Positions 26,379 through 35,203 of a stretch of 64,000 nt of DNA are shown here, piece after piece. The notes under the pieces were generated by a model that did no database searches, was not told the origin of the DNA, and worked only from the letters and a program-made list of their open reading frames with translations. Every line of letters begins with the position of its first letter. Position 1 is the stretch's first letter. The stretch spans positions 310,001-374,000 of the forward strand of contig NZ_JANQLX010000015.1 of the NCBI RefSeq assembly GCF_028280385.1. The letters are read 5' to 3'. This DNA comes from Allomuricauda sp. Its GTDB lineage: Bacteria > Bacteroidota > Bacteroidia > Flavobacteriales > Flavobacteriaceae. The position numbers and the translations under genes were made by a program.

Positions 26379-28046
26379 ATGGAAAAACCGTTGTCATTCA
26401 CCAACACAAACCGGGAGGAAAGAATCCTGAAATCGGTTAAAAAGACCTATGATCTCATTGTCATAGGAGGCGGGATTACGGGAGGTGGCATTGCTCTGGA
26501 TGCCGCGTCCAGGGGACTAAAGGTCCTTTTGTTGGAAAAAGGGGATTTTGCTTCAGGCACCAGCAGCAAATCAACCAAATTGATCCATGGGGGACTGCGC
26601 TATCTCAAACAGTTCGATTTTTGGTTGGTAAAGGAAGTGGGTTCCGAAAGGGCCATTGTTCACAAATTGGCACCCCATTTGGTGCTTCCAGAGAAAATGT
26701 TGCTACCCCTAATTGAAGGAGGTTCTTATGGCAAGTGGTTGACATCCATTGGACTTAAGGTGTACGATATTCTTGCGCAGGTTAGCGGAGATGACAAGCG
26801 GCAAATGCTGGAAAAAAAACAGGCTTTAAAGCTAGAGCCACTTTTGCCCAAAAAGATTCTGAATGGGGCGGGCTACTATGCGGAATATCGAACCGATGAT
26901 GCTCGACTGACCTTGGAGAACATTAAAACGAGTCTTCAATATGGTGCTGAAGCCTTCAATTATATGAAGGTTACTGGGTTCCAATATAAAGACAATCAAG
27001 TTTCTGGGGTAACCGTGGTGGATATGGCAACCGACACGGAGCACACAATAAGGTCCAAATACGTGATCAGTGCTGCCGGACCCTGGGTGGACGAACTTAG
27101 AACGTTGAACAACTCCAAAAAAGGAAAACGCTTGCACCTCACCAAAGGGGTTCATTTGGTTTTTCCCAAAGAGAAACTCCCCGTAAAACAATCGGTGTAT
27201 TTCGATGTGCCGGATGGGCGGATGATTTTTGCCATTCCCAGGGGCAAGGTAACCTACGTGGGCACTACGGACACCAATTTTAATCTGGACAAAGACCGGG
27301 TAGGAACGGATTTGGCGGATGCCATTTATCTCATTTCTGCGGTTAACAATATGTTCCCTGAGATTCAACTGGAAATGTATGACATAATTTCCTCTTGGGC
27401 CGGATTGCGCCCCTTGATTCATGAAGAGGGTAAATCAGCCTCCGAGCTTTCCAGAAAGGATGAGATATTTACATCGGATACCGGATTGATAAGCATTGCG
27501 GGGGGTAAGTTGACAGGTTATCGGAAAATGGCCGAACGGACTGTAAACCGAATTGCGCAAAAATTGGAGGAGGACCATGGCGTTGAACTACCGCCCTGTA
27601 ATACAGCCAATATTCCCCTTTGTGGCAGCGGATTCAAAAAATACAAACAGGTAAAAAAATACATTACCGAGGTATATCAACGTATTCAACCGGATGGATT
27701 CACTGAATACGATGCTTGGTACCTGGTGACCACCTATGGGAAACAAACCGAAATGATTTTGGGCCATTACGATTCCCTGAAAAACACGGATCCACAGCTA
27801 CGGATGATGAGGGCAGAGGTACAATTTTCCATTGCACATGAAATGAGCATGAACCCGATGGATTTTTTCATAAGAAGAACGGGAAGGCTCTATTTTGATA
27901 TTGAAAGTATCAGAAACCATTTGGATATGGTATTGGAAGAATTTAAAAGTTCATTTGGGTACGACAAAACCCAACTACAGTCCTTTAAGGAGCAGATGTT
28001 GCACGAACTTGATGTGCACTCCAATTTTTCACTTGATAGGCTTTAA
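26379..28046 (+). CDS. glpD: Aerobic glycerol-3-phosphate dehydrogenase
   Basis: 555 residues. The FAD-binding Rossmann motif DLIVIGGGITGGGIALDA lies at about 25-42. The GlpD signature KLIHGGLRYLKQFDFWLVKE follows, with RGKVTYVGTTDT and the C-terminal AGGKLTGYRKMAERTV. It oxidises sn-glycerol-3-phosphate to dihydroxyacetone phosphate at the inner membrane and feeds electrons to quinone. No glpK or glpF lies next to it. gpsA, the NAD(P)H enzyme running the other way, is 5 kb away. Confidence 0.95.
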   Translation: MEKPLSFTNTNREERILKSVKKTYDLIVIGGGITGGGIALDAASRGLKVLLLEKGDFASGTSSKSTKLIHGGLRYLKQFDFWLVKEVGSERAIVHKLAPHLVLPEKMLLPLIEGGSYGKWLTSIGLKVYDILAQVSGDDKRQMLEKKQALKLEPLLPKKILNGAGYYAEYRTDDARLTLENIKTSLQYGAEAFNYMKVTGFQYKDNQVSGVTVVDMATDTEHTIRSKYVISAAGPWVDELRTLNNSKKGKRLHLTKGVHLVFPKEKLPVKQSVYFDVPDGRMIFAIPRGKVTYVGTTDTNFNLDKDRVGTDLADAIYLISAVNNMFPEIQLEMYDIISSWAGLRPLIHEEGKSASELSRKDEIFTSDTGLISIAGGKLTGYRKMAERTVNRIAQKLEEDHGVELPPCNTANIPLCGSGFKKYKQVKKYITEVYQRIQPDGFTEYDAWYLVTTYGKQTEMILGHYDSLKNTDPQLRMMRAEVQFSIAHEMSMNPMDFFIRRTGRLYFDIESIRNHLDMVLEEFKSSFGYDKTQLQSFKEQMLHELDVHSNFSLDRL

Positions 28047-28085
28047 GGAGCAATGTAAAGAGTGTCCCTAGCAGTGGGATTTCGT

Positions 28086-28093
28086 TATATTTG
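28086..28093 (+). promoter_or_regulatory. Candidate -7 promoter element
   Basis: TATATTTG is an exact TAnnTTTG match, 24 bp before the ATG at 28118. It also argues against the alternative TTG start at 28091, which would overlap it. No -33 TTG seen. Confidence 0.35.
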
Positions 28094-28117
28094 GGCAAAT
28101 CAACTTTTCCAGGGTCC

Positions 28118-29203
28118 ATGGATGGCAGCCTTTACTTTTTCTATGGTTGGTGGCAATTTGCGGTTTGTCTATTTGCCTTTTTTGCCCTGATTGCCATTTG
28201 GTGGCAAATTGGGAAAAAGCAAAACGATTTTGGACAGGTTTGGTTGGCCCTCTCTGTACTAGCGTGGGCTTTTTCCGGTCTGTTGGAAGTCTATTTTGCC
28301 CCTGGAAATCAAGAAAATACATTGTATTTGGAAAGTGGGCGCAGTATATGCTCCCTCTTCAACAGTCTTTTTATTTTGCTGGCACTACCTTGGTTCAGGT
28401 ATCTTCCCAAGCCTATGGAGCCCATCATAAAAGGCGGCTTCTGGAAATTCATCGTTGGGATCCCATTTTTGTTCTGTCTTGTTTTTACCCTACATAAACT
28501 GGTGGTTGGAAGCGCTTATGAGTATGTCCAGGAACCCGATGTATACTACGCTGTTTTTACCCTTGTTTTTCTCGCAGGAGTGCTCTGGGAATCTTTTGCG
28601 AAACGAAGGCTTAAGGTGTTGTCCTGGCTTTCCCTGGCCTGTATCCTCATTATCCTTATTGCGCAGTTCTTCAAGCTTTCAGATTCGGAGATGGTACTGC
28701 TATTGTTCTCTGCCATTTTTAAAACCAGTCTGATCATGCTCTTTTTTGCATTGGCACTGAGTTGGGTGAAGGAGTTGGCAGAAAACATAATTCCAAAGTC
28801 GGCCAATTTAAGCTTGATTTTTTCCAAGGAAAAGGATATCACGGGTAAATGGGTAGCCACCGTACTGTTGAACGGGTTTCCTGGAACCAAGGAGCGAAAG
28901 ATCATACTTAGTCCGAAGTTGAATGAACTTTTATTGGACTTTGCCCAAAGATGCAAACATGGCGAAAATCCTTGGTTGGAAATTAGGCCCAAGAACTTTT
29001 CTGCCCAGGAAAAAAAATATGATATTGGTGATTACAACCAAATCAAAAGATTGCTAAACGCCCTTTTGGATGGATTGTTTGGCAAGGGCAATTGGAGTCA
29101 GGAACAACATTTGATTCCACTAAAAAACACCTTGTTTGAAATGTCTGAAAGTAGGGACAGAAAGATTCGAATGATTCTACCTCCTGAAAATATATTCCTG
29201 TAA
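28118..29203 (+). CDS. Seven-TM membrane protein with cytoplasmic C-terminus, unknown
   Basis: 361 residues. Seven hydrophobic helices fill about residues 8-225: starting YGWWQFAVCLFAFFALIAIW, then WLALSVLAWAFSGLLEVYF, the SICSLFNSLFILLALPW segment, and four more ending FALALSWV. A soluble domain of about 130 residues (230-361) follows and includes GDYNQIKRLLNALLDGLFG. The arrangement recalls a 7-TM sensor module, but the C-terminal domain shows no kinase, cyclase or HTH motif that I can identify. Confidence 0.65.
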   Translation: MDGSLYFFYGWWQFAVCLFAFFALIAIWWQIGKKQNDFGQVWLALSVLAWAFSGLLEVYFAPGNQENTLYLESGRSICSLFNSLFILLALPWFRYLPKPMEPIIKGGFWKFIVGIPFLFCLVFTLHKLVVGSAYEYVQEPDVYYAVFTLVFLAGVLWESFAKRRLKVLSWLSLACILIILIAQFFKLSDSEMVLLLFSAIFKTSLIMLFFALALSWVKELAENIIPKSANLSLIFSKEKDITGKWVATVLLNGFPGTKERKIILSPKLNELLLDFAQRCKHGENPWLEIRPKNFSAQEKKYDIGDYNQIKRLLNALLDGLFGKGNWSQEQHLIPLKNTLFEMSESRDRKIRMILPPENIFL

Positions 29204-29223
29204 ATCAGTCGCATAGACCTCAA

Positions 29224-29249
29224 ATGTCAGATTCATACCTTACTGACAT
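29224..29249. promoter_or_regulatory. Inverted repeat ATGTCAG/CTGACAT
   Basis: A 7-bp perfect inverted repeat with a 12-base spacer (29224-29230 and 29243-29249), 20 bp past the stop of the 7-TM gene and 75 bp before the AGCS ATG. It has no T-run, so an operator or weak hairpin is likelier than a terminator. Confidence 0.3.
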
Positions 29250-29296
29250 CTCATAAGCTTTTCCGACATACGTCCAGTTTTTCATGCTCTTTTTTC

Positions 29297-29310
29297 AATT
29301 TCCGGAAATT
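29297..29310. promoter_or_regulatory. Perfect 14-bp palindrome before the AGCS gene
   Basis: AATTTCCGGAAATT is a perfect 14-bp palindrome 14 bp upstream of the ATG at 29325. Outer flanks TTTC and GAAA extend the symmetry with two unpaired bases on the right. Its position would suit a repressor operator. Confidence 0.4.
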
Positions 29311-29324
29311 TTGAAAGTGGACCA

Positions 29325-30884
29325 ATGAAAATCCAACATGCCTTATTGCTAACGATTATTTCCTTTGCTCCCGCGCAGGTTTTTGCACAGGGATTAGATC
29401 AAAAAATAAACGACTCCTTTATGCCATTTGCCATTTGGTGGGAATCCTTTATTCTGGGTACGGTACCCATAGGGGGAGCCAATATTCCCGTTGTGCTCAT
29501 GCTACTTATCGCGGGAGCCCTCTTTTTTACCATCTACTTCAAAGGACTCAATGTGCGTCTTTTTCCGATGGCCATCAATGTGGTTCGGGGCAAGTACGAC
29601 AAGATTGAAAGTGAAGCCGCAGGAGGGAATATGGGAGAGGTCAACCATTTTCAAGCTTTGGCTACTGCTGTTTCCGGAACGGTAGGGTTGGGAAATATTT
29701 CCATGGTGGCGGTTGCAATATCCATTGGAGGCCCAGGTGCAACATTTTGGATGATTTTGGCAGGGCTTTTAGGGATGTCAACCAAATTTGTGGAATGCAC
29801 CTTGGGGGTAGCCTACCGCGATATTGATGAAAACGGGAAAGTGTTTGGTGGTCCCATGTACTACTTATCAAGAGGGTTAAAGGGAAAGGGATTAAGAAAA
29901 TTGGGCAAGGTCTTGGCCGGCATTTTTGCCATGTTGTGCATTGGGGCTTCGCTGGGGGGTGGAAATGCATTTCAGACCAATCAGGCGGCAGCACAGATTA
30001 TCAGTCAATTCCAAATAGAACATGAGGCATCTGGGAGCATTATAGGGGTTGCTTTTGCCATTTTTGTGGGCATAGTGATTATTGGAGGCATAAAACGCAT
30101 TGCCAAGGTAACGGGCAAGGTGGTTCCATTTATGGCACTGCTCTATGTTTTGGCAGCGTTGTTTATTATTTTCTCAAATATCACCTTGGTCGATGATGCC
30201 TTTTCCTTGATCATTTCCGAAGCATTCACACCTAAAGCTACAATTACCGGTGGTTTCATCGGGGTAATGATCCAAGGATTTCGCCGCGCGGCATTTTCCA
30301 ATGAAGCAGGTGCTGGGTCTTCTGCCATAGCACACGCTGCGGTGAACACACCCTTTGCTGCATCAGAGGGATTGGTAGGCTTGTTGGAACCCTTTATTGA
30401 CACCGTGCTGATTTGTACCATGACCGCCATTGTGATTATCCTATTCAATATGGATGGGATGTTTGTTTATGGCGATGTGGTGAACGGCAAGGCATTGATG
30501 CTGGATGGATCCAGATTGGGCGGAATCAACCTTACCTCAGAGGCTTTTGAGCACGCCATTCACGGGTCCTCCAATGTATTGGTAATTGCCGTGATTCTCT
30601 TCGCATTTTCCACCATTCTTTCCTGGTCTTACTACGGTTTGCAAGCATGGAAATATCTATTTGGAAGGGGACAGTGGTCCGACCTAATTTATAAGGTCAT
30701 ATTTCTGTTGTTTACCGTTTTGGGCGCCGCCATTACCTTAGACGCCGTCATCAAATTTTCAGATGCCATGATACTGGCCTTGGTTTTTCCCAATATGATC
30801 GGGCTGCTCATTTTATATCCTAAGGCCAAGACAGAGCTGGAGAAATTTATGCAGGCCATAAAAGTCAACCTCCAAAAAGCTTGA
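29325..30884 (+). CDS. Alanine/glycine:cation symporter (AGCS family)
   Basis: 519 residues, many membrane helices. A cleavable-looking N-terminus (ends QVFAQG) precedes the transporter. Family signatures include SGTVGLGNISMVAVAISIGG, GPMYYLSRGL and GFRRAAFSNEAGAGSSAIAH, the AGCS consensus. It imports alanine or glycine with Na+ or H+ across the inner membrane. The upstream region has an inverted repeat (29224-29249) and a palindrome (29297-29310). It converges with the PDZ-hydrolase gene with one base between the stops. Confidence 0.92.
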   Translation: MKIQHALLLTIISFAPAQVFAQGLDQKINDSFMPFAIWWESFILGTVPIGGANIPVVLMLLIAGALFFTIYFKGLNVRLFPMAINVVRGKYDKIESEAAGGNMGEVNHFQALATAVSGTVGLGNISMVAVAISIGGPGATFWMILAGLLGMSTKFVECTLGVAYRDIDENGKVFGGPMYYLSRGLKGKGLRKLGKVLAGIFAMLCIGASLGGGNAFQTNQAAAQIISQFQIEHEASGSIIGVAFAIFVGIVIIGGIKRIAKVTGKVVPFMALLYVLAALFIIFSNITLVDDAFSLIISEAFTPKATITGGFIGVMIQGFRRAAFSNEAGAGSSAIAHAAVNTPFAASEGLVGLLEPFIDTVLICTMTAIVIILFNMDGMFVYGDVVNGKALMLDGSRLGGINLTSEAFEHAIHGSSNVLVIAVILFAFSTILSWSYYGLQAWKYLFGRGQWSDLIYKVIFLLFTVLGAAITLDAVIKFSDAMILALVFPNMIGLLILYPKAKTELEKFMQAIKVNLQKA

Positions 30885-30885
30885 A

Positions 30886-32229
30886 TCAGGGTTGGCTTGT
30901 AGTGGACAAACCCACAATTTCCTGGGCCCAGGAGATGATCAGATTGATGGTGCCTTCATCCCATTTTCCGGGGTTACCTTCAAAAGAGTTTTTAGGGGTT
31001 TCGTGAATGGTGTTCCAATGATCCAGCCCTAGATATTCATGCAGCTTATGATCTTTATGTCCATTGCGTTCCAGTACCTCAATGATCATATGGTTGTCCT
31101 CGGCAGACATGATCCAATCATTGGTTCCCCTAAGGATTCGTACCGGTACCTGCACTTTTTCCCAAGCCCCAGCTAAGTCAAAATCCTGTAATTGCTGATA
31201 GTAGGATACGGGCCTCCCGTACATATGCGCCGCGGAATGATAATTGTGTTCTGCCAGGGAGGGGTAGGTATCAACGACCTCTTGATAGGTCTTTTTTTGA
31301 ATCAACATTCCGTAGTACAACGGAAAATAGAAGTGGTTCATTTTCTGCACGATTTCCGATTCTGTATTCCCTTTAAATTGCAGGATTCGGCGCTCTATTT
31401 CCAGCATATGTTCAAACCAGGTCTTAAAGAAGGTACCATCAGAAATAACCCCGGCCAGATTAAATTCATTGGCCAGTACTGGGGCAAGGGCACTTCCCAT
31501 GCTGGATCCATAGACCACTATTTTTGCGGGATCAACATAAGGCTTCTCCTTAAAATATTGGATGGCTGCACGGTAACCGGCAAGGTCGGCAAGAAAATCT
31601 GACTTGCCACAGTCGCCTTCACTATCGCCTACTCCTGGTTTTTCGATTCGCATGACCACCATTCCTGATTTTTCCACAAGATCTTTGATGGTCTGCACCC
31701 AATTCCCAGATCGCCCAGGATAGGTCTCTATACTGGAACAACTAAGCCCCCCGATCAGCACTACCGCGGGCTGTTTTCCCTGTTTTTTTGGTTTGGTTAT
31801 GATGATACGCTGTGTAATGCCCCTATCGCTGGTAATCTCCTCATAAAATGTGTCCAAACCGGAATGCTTTTCTCGACTAACAGGATTAAAGATGACTGAC
31901 TTTTCAATGATTTGATGGTTTCGGACCGCCTTGATTAAAGTGGGATCGTTGGCCCTAAGTCCATAAGACACCTCCGTCCATATTTCATCAGATAGTATTC
32001 CAATGCCATTGACCGCAACGATAAGATCTCCCGGTAAAAACCCAGCCCTTTGTAATGGGCTATTGGTGTCGAGTTCTTGTATTTTGGCGCCGGGCTTGTT
32101 GGAAGAAGGACCCTGGATTTTGGCCTCCCAGGAACTTCTTCTACCCAGTTCTTGGGCGTGGAAGGAAACACTTGACAACAATGTAAAAAAGAGCAAAAAG
32201 AACAGTCTACTTTTAAGTATCATGGACAT
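30886..32229 (-). CDS. Secreted PDZ-domain alpha/beta hydrolase
   Basis: 447 residues. A signal peptide spans about 1-25 (ends SFHAQ). A PDZ-like domain lies at about 45-115 (ELDTNSPLQRAGFLPGDLIVAVNG). An alpha/beta hydrolase fold covers about 135-440. The nucleophile elbow is GSSMG at 241-245 with Ser243, the acid is likely in RGTNDWIM, and the His in LGLDHWNTIHE. The fold resembles S9-like peptidases and acyl hydrolases. PDZ plus hydrolase on one chain is uncommon. Divergent from a LytTR regulator across a 117-bp region with three TTATGTC-type boxes. Confidence 0.82.
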   Translation of the reverse strand: MSMILKSRLFFLLFFTLLSSVSFHAQELGRRSSWEAKIQGPSSNKPGAKIQELDTNSPLQRAGFLPGDLIVAVNGIGILSDEIWTEVSYGLRANDPTLIKAVRNHQIIEKSVIFNPVSREKHSGLDTFYEEITSDRGITQRIIITKPKKQGKQPAVVLIGGLSCSSIETYPGRSGNWVQTIKDLVEKSGMVVMRIEKPGVGDSEGDCGKSDFLADLAGYRAAIQYFKEKPYVDPAKIVVYGSSMGSALAPVLANEFNLAGVISDGTFFKTWFEHMLEIERRILQFKGNTESEIVQKMNHFYFPLYYGMLIQKKTYQEVVDTYPSLAEHNYHSAAHMYGRPVSYYQQLQDFDLAGAWEKVQVPVRILRGTNDWIMSAEDNHMIIEVLERNGHKDHKLHEYLGLDHWNTIHETPKNSFEGNPGKWDEGTINLIISWAQEIVGLSTTSQP

Positions 32230-32281
32230 GGATTTAAGTTTTCCTTAAAATTAGATTGCCTATTTTTAGACAAGCGACAAT

Positions 32282-32329
32282 TTATGTCTAGCTCGGACTT
32301 TTTTATGTCAAATCCAGCAGAGTTATGAC
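32282..32329. promoter_or_regulatory. Three TTATGTC-type boxes at 20-21-bp spacing
   Basis: TTATGTC occurs at 32282-32288 and 32303-32309, and TTATGAC at 32323-32329. Starts are 21 and 20 bp apart, so all three face the same side of the helix. They lie in the shared upstream region of the PDZ-hydrolase and the LytTR gene, ending 17 bp before the LytTR ATG. LytTR proteins bind spaced direct repeats, so autoregulation is a reasonable reading. Confidence 0.4.
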
Positions 32330-32346
32330 CTAGGAATTTCGTTTTC

Positions 32347-33099
32347 ATGAAATCGACGACCAATTTTTATTTTTTTGGTTCCAGAATAGCCACCCACTGT
32401 ATTTTTTGGGTGCTGTACTATATACTCTTTGGACTCATTTGGGCAGGTGAGGAAGGTTATCTGGCCTCCTTCTATTTAGAATTTATCCTACTTCCAACCC
32501 GAATTTTGGCGGCCTATATCACTTTGTATTATCTGCTTCCCCAATTTCTGTTGAAGAAAAAGTACATTGGTTTTCTACTGGGATATGCCACGGTATTGAT
32601 ACTGGGGGGTATTTTACAGCGAATCTTCATCCACTTTTTTTATGAAGCCCTGCTCCTTAACGATTCTGCCTCCGGCTTGTTCAGTATTAGAATGCTGGTC
32701 AGGGCCATAATTTTGATCAATACAACCGTTTTGTTTTTGCTAGGGATCAAATTGTTCCAGCTGTGGGCCATTGAACATGAAAAGAACAATAGGTTGGAAG
32801 GAGAAATCCTGGAAATAAGATCTAACCGAAAGACCCATCGGGTACCTGTGGAGAACATTCTTTTTGTAGAGGGGTTGGGAAATTACGTAACCTTCCACCT
32901 TAAGGACAAGGCCAAGATTACCAGTTATGCCAGTATTAAAGGCACTTTGGAACAATTGCCCTCCCATTTCAGACGGGTTCATAAGTCGTATATCGTCAAC
33001 ATTGAACACATCAAATCCTATGATGCCCTAAGCATTGATATCCAGGACACCTCCATTCCACGGGGGAAAAGTATTTCAGATGATGTGCTGTTGAACTAA
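32347..33099 (+). CDS. Membrane-bound LytTR transcription regulator
   Basis: 250 residues. Four membrane helices (about 16-34, 44-66, 73-98 and 117-140) are followed by a linker helix and a LytTR DNA-binding domain at about 155-250. Clear LytTR features are ILFVEGLGNYVTFHL, LPSHFRRVHKSYIVN and the C-terminal IPRGKSISDDVL. There is no receiver domain, so this is a one-component membrane regulator rather than a response regulator. The stop lies inside a hairpin shared with the convergent gpsA gene. Confidence 0.88.
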   Translation: MKSTTNFYFFGSRIATHCIFWVLYYILFGLIWAGEEGYLASFYLEFILLPTRILAAYITLYYLLPQFLLKKKYIGFLLGYATVLILGGILQRIFIHFFYEALLLNDSASGLFSIRMLVRAIILINTTVLFLLGIKLFQLWAIEHEKNNRLEGEILEIRSNRKTHRVPVENILFVEGLGNYVTFHLKDKAKITSYASIKGTLEQLPSHFRRVHKSYIVNIEHIKSYDALSIDIQDTSIPRGKSISDDVLLN

Positions 33100-33114
33100 A
33101 CTAGTTCAGTTTTT
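33092..33114 (+). terminator. Hairpin spanning two convergent stop codons
   Basis: A 7-bp perfect stem TGAACTA/TAGTTCA (33092-33098 and 33102-33108) with a 3-base loop, then GTTTTT. The LytTR stop TAA (33097-33099) and the gpsA stop (33101-33103, TAG on the minus strand) both fall inside it. The T-run serves the plus strand. Confidence 0.6.
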
Positions 33115-34102
33115 CGGTAAGCTTCTTAAAAACCTTTTTGGGATTTTTGTTTTCATACAGTACTTGGTAGACTGCATTTATAATGGGGGTCTTTGTTTTT
33201 TTGGACCTGTTTTGGTTGATGTGGTAGGCACTTTTGGCGGCATAATAACCCTCTGCCACCATGTTCATTTCCATCATGGCGCTTTTTACGGTATACCCCT
33301 TTCCAATCATATTGCCAAACATACGGTTACGGCTAAAGGTGGAGTATCCTGTTACCAGAAGGTCGCCCAGATAGGCAGAATTGTTGATGTTGCGCTTCAT
33401 CTTATAGACTTTGTCTATAAATCGTTTCATTTCCCTAATGGCATTGCTGATCAGCACACTTTGGAAATTATCCCCATATCCCAAACCATGGGCAATTCCC
33501 GCTGCTATGGCATATATGTTCTTGAGCATGGCCGCATATTCGGTACCAATGATATCATCAGAGATTTTGGTTCTTATGTAATGGCTTTGCAAGGCTTTGG
33601 CCACCATTTGGGCCTTGGATTCATCGGCACATGCTATGGTTAGATAAGAAAGTCTTTCCAGGGCCACCTCCTCCGCGTGGCACGGTCCGGTAATCACTCC
33701 AATGTTCTTAAATGGGATTTGGTATACATCGTGAAAGTGTTCCCCAACGATCAAACCGCTTTCCGGAACGATTCCCTTGATCGCAGAAAAAATGATTTTA
33801 CCATCAAGCGTTGCAAAAAGCTTTTTCAGTTCTCCTTCCAAGAAAGCGGAAGGAATCGCGAAAATGAGCACATCACATGAATCTACCACCGTGTTCATAT
33901 TGTTGCTGAGCAAAAGCTTGGAAACATCAAACTCAACAGAACTCAGATAATTTGGATTATGGCGTTCATTTTGAATATGGTCCAATGCAGATTCGCTCCT
34001 CATATACCAGGCAACTTGATCTTGTGTTTCCACGAGCATTTTCACAATTGCCGTGCCCCAACTGCCACCTCCAATAACGCCAAAGCGTAAATCCTTGTCC
34101 AT
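33101..34102 (-). CDS. gpsA: NAD(P)H-dependent glycerol-3-phosphate dehydrogenase
   Basis: 333 residues. The N-terminal nucleotide-binding motif FGVIGGGSWGTAIVKML is at about 7-23. GpsA signatures IGVITGPCHAEEV, AMLKNIYAIAAGIAHGLGYGDN and SAYLGDLLVTGYSTFSRN (which includes the SRNR-type motif) are intact. It makes sn-glycerol-3-phosphate from dihydroxyacetone phosphate for phospholipid synthesis. A -7 promoter element lies at 34119-34126. Convergent with LytTR at one base distance. Confidence 0.95.
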   Translation of the reverse strand: MDKDLRFGVIGGGSWGTAIVKMLVETQDQVAWYMRSESALDHIQNERHNPNYLSSVEFDVSKLLLSNNMNTVVDSCDVLIFAIPSAFLEGELKKLFATLDGKIIFSAIKGIVPESGLIVGEHFHDVYQIPFKNIGVITGPCHAEEVALERLSYLTIACADESKAQMVAKALQSHYIRTKISDDIIGTEYAAMLKNIYAIAAGIAHGLGYGDNFQSVLISNAIREMKRFIDKVYKMKRNINNSAYLGDLLVTGYSTFSRNRMFGNMIGKGYTVKSAMMEMNMVAEGYYAAKSAYHINQNRSKKTKTPIINAVYQVLYENKNPKKVFKKLTEKLN

Positions 34103-34118
34103 TCCTGCGATTTGCCAA

Positions 34119-34126
34119 CAAATCTA
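34119..34126 (-). promoter_or_regulatory. Candidate -7 promoter element for gpsA
   Basis: The minus strand reads TAGATTTG, an exact TAnnTTTG match, 16 bp before the gpsA ATG at 34102. No -33 TTG found. Confidence 0.35.
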
Positions 34127-34224
34127 AAAAATATATCGAACCACGTATTAATAATTGATTATCAGCATATTACGTTTTTGGCATAGTGCTTGGTCTTATG
34201 GTATTGAATCAAAACACCCGAATT

Positions 34225-35148
34225 ATGAAAAATGGAAAACTACTTCTTGGAATATTAAGTCTAGGCCTTTTGGTAAGTTCTTGTTATACCGAAGTGATCA
34301 TAGAAGATGAATTTATTGAGGAGTCGCCGGTAAATACAGCATTGGTTTTGGAATCTTTTGACCTATGGTATGTTGATATCAATGCAACCAAGGGCAACGG
34401 GGAGGTTCCTTTTTTACAACGTGCATTTACCTTGTCTTTTGACCGTGGCGTTTTGTTGGCGAACAACAATTTAGTGGGCATCGGCAAAACTGGAAATGGT
34501 TTGGGGATTGATGTTGGCTCTTATGGGACTCTCTTTGGTGCTGTTGAAATTGATAACGATGTGGATGGAACCTGGGTGCTGGATGTCTTCGCCGTGAACA
34601 GCCACAGTTTGGAACTGTACGATTCAAGGTCCAATACTTCGTATATTCTTCGTGGATACCAACGCAACGGTTTTGATTACGATCAAATTTTCTATGATAA
34701 CATCCATTACTTTTTACAGGAATATGAGGCTTGGGAAAAAACCTATACCAGCAAGTTGGGCGCCATCAACGACTTTGATGAAGAGAACTTTCTCCAGTTT
34801 GTGGCCGGGAACAACGGAGACTTTTTCCGGTCTTCCATAGACGGTTCTGGAACGGCAATTCCCAATTTGCAATGGGATTTTGAAGGGGACTATGAAGTTT
34901 TTGATGTGGCCAACGACCCCACATTCAAAACTTTAACACTGGATTATGACTTTCTGGACAATGACTATTTTGAACTTTACGTTATTGATGATAACACCAT
35001 TGAATTGTACCATGTGGATAGCGGAACCGTTTACGAGTTCCAGGGTAGAGGATATATCGAATATCTGAAAGGGAACAAAAAGGTGGGAAAAAAGCGTTCA
35101 AAAGTTAAAAATTCCATAATGAACGTCACTAAACAAAGAAAAATGTAA
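34225..35148 (+). CDS. Lipoprotein with two repeated lipocalin-like halves, unknown
   Basis: 307 residues from the ATG at 34225; the in-frame GTG at 34186 would place 13 residues before the signal. Signal MKNGKLLLGILSLGLLVSSC gives lipidated Cys20. Two halves share a pattern: GTWVLDVFAVNSHSLELYD followed by SYILRGY, and later DNDYFELYVIDDNTIELYH followed by VYEFQGRGY. This suggests two copies of a small beta-barrel unit. The C-terminus is very basic (KKVGKKRSKVK). Function unknown. Terminator at 35204-35245. Confidence 0.7.
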   Translation: MKNGKLLLGILSLGLLVSSCYTEVIIEDEFIEESPVNTALVLESFDLWYVDINATKGNGEVPFLQRAFTLSFDRGVLLANNNLVGIGKTGNGLGIDVGSYGTLFGAVEIDNDVDGTWVLDVFAVNSHSLELYDSRSNTSYILRGYQRNGFDYDQIFYDNIHYFLQEYEAWEKTYTSKLGAINDFDEENFLQFVAGNNGDFFRSSIDGSGTAIPNLQWDFEGDYEVFDVANDPTFKTLTLDYDFLDNDYFELYVIDDNTIELYHVDSGTVYEFQGRGYIEYLKGNKKVGKKRSKVKNSIMNVTKQRKM

Positions 35149-35203
35149 GGAAGAATTTTAGTGTTCGACAATATAGACAAGTTTTTTGGTTGGTTATTTA
35201 GTT

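Noticed and set aside
26832-27422. 196-codon minus-strand frame
   Set aside because: Lies entirely inside glpD, whose FAD and catalytic motifs are complete on the other strand.
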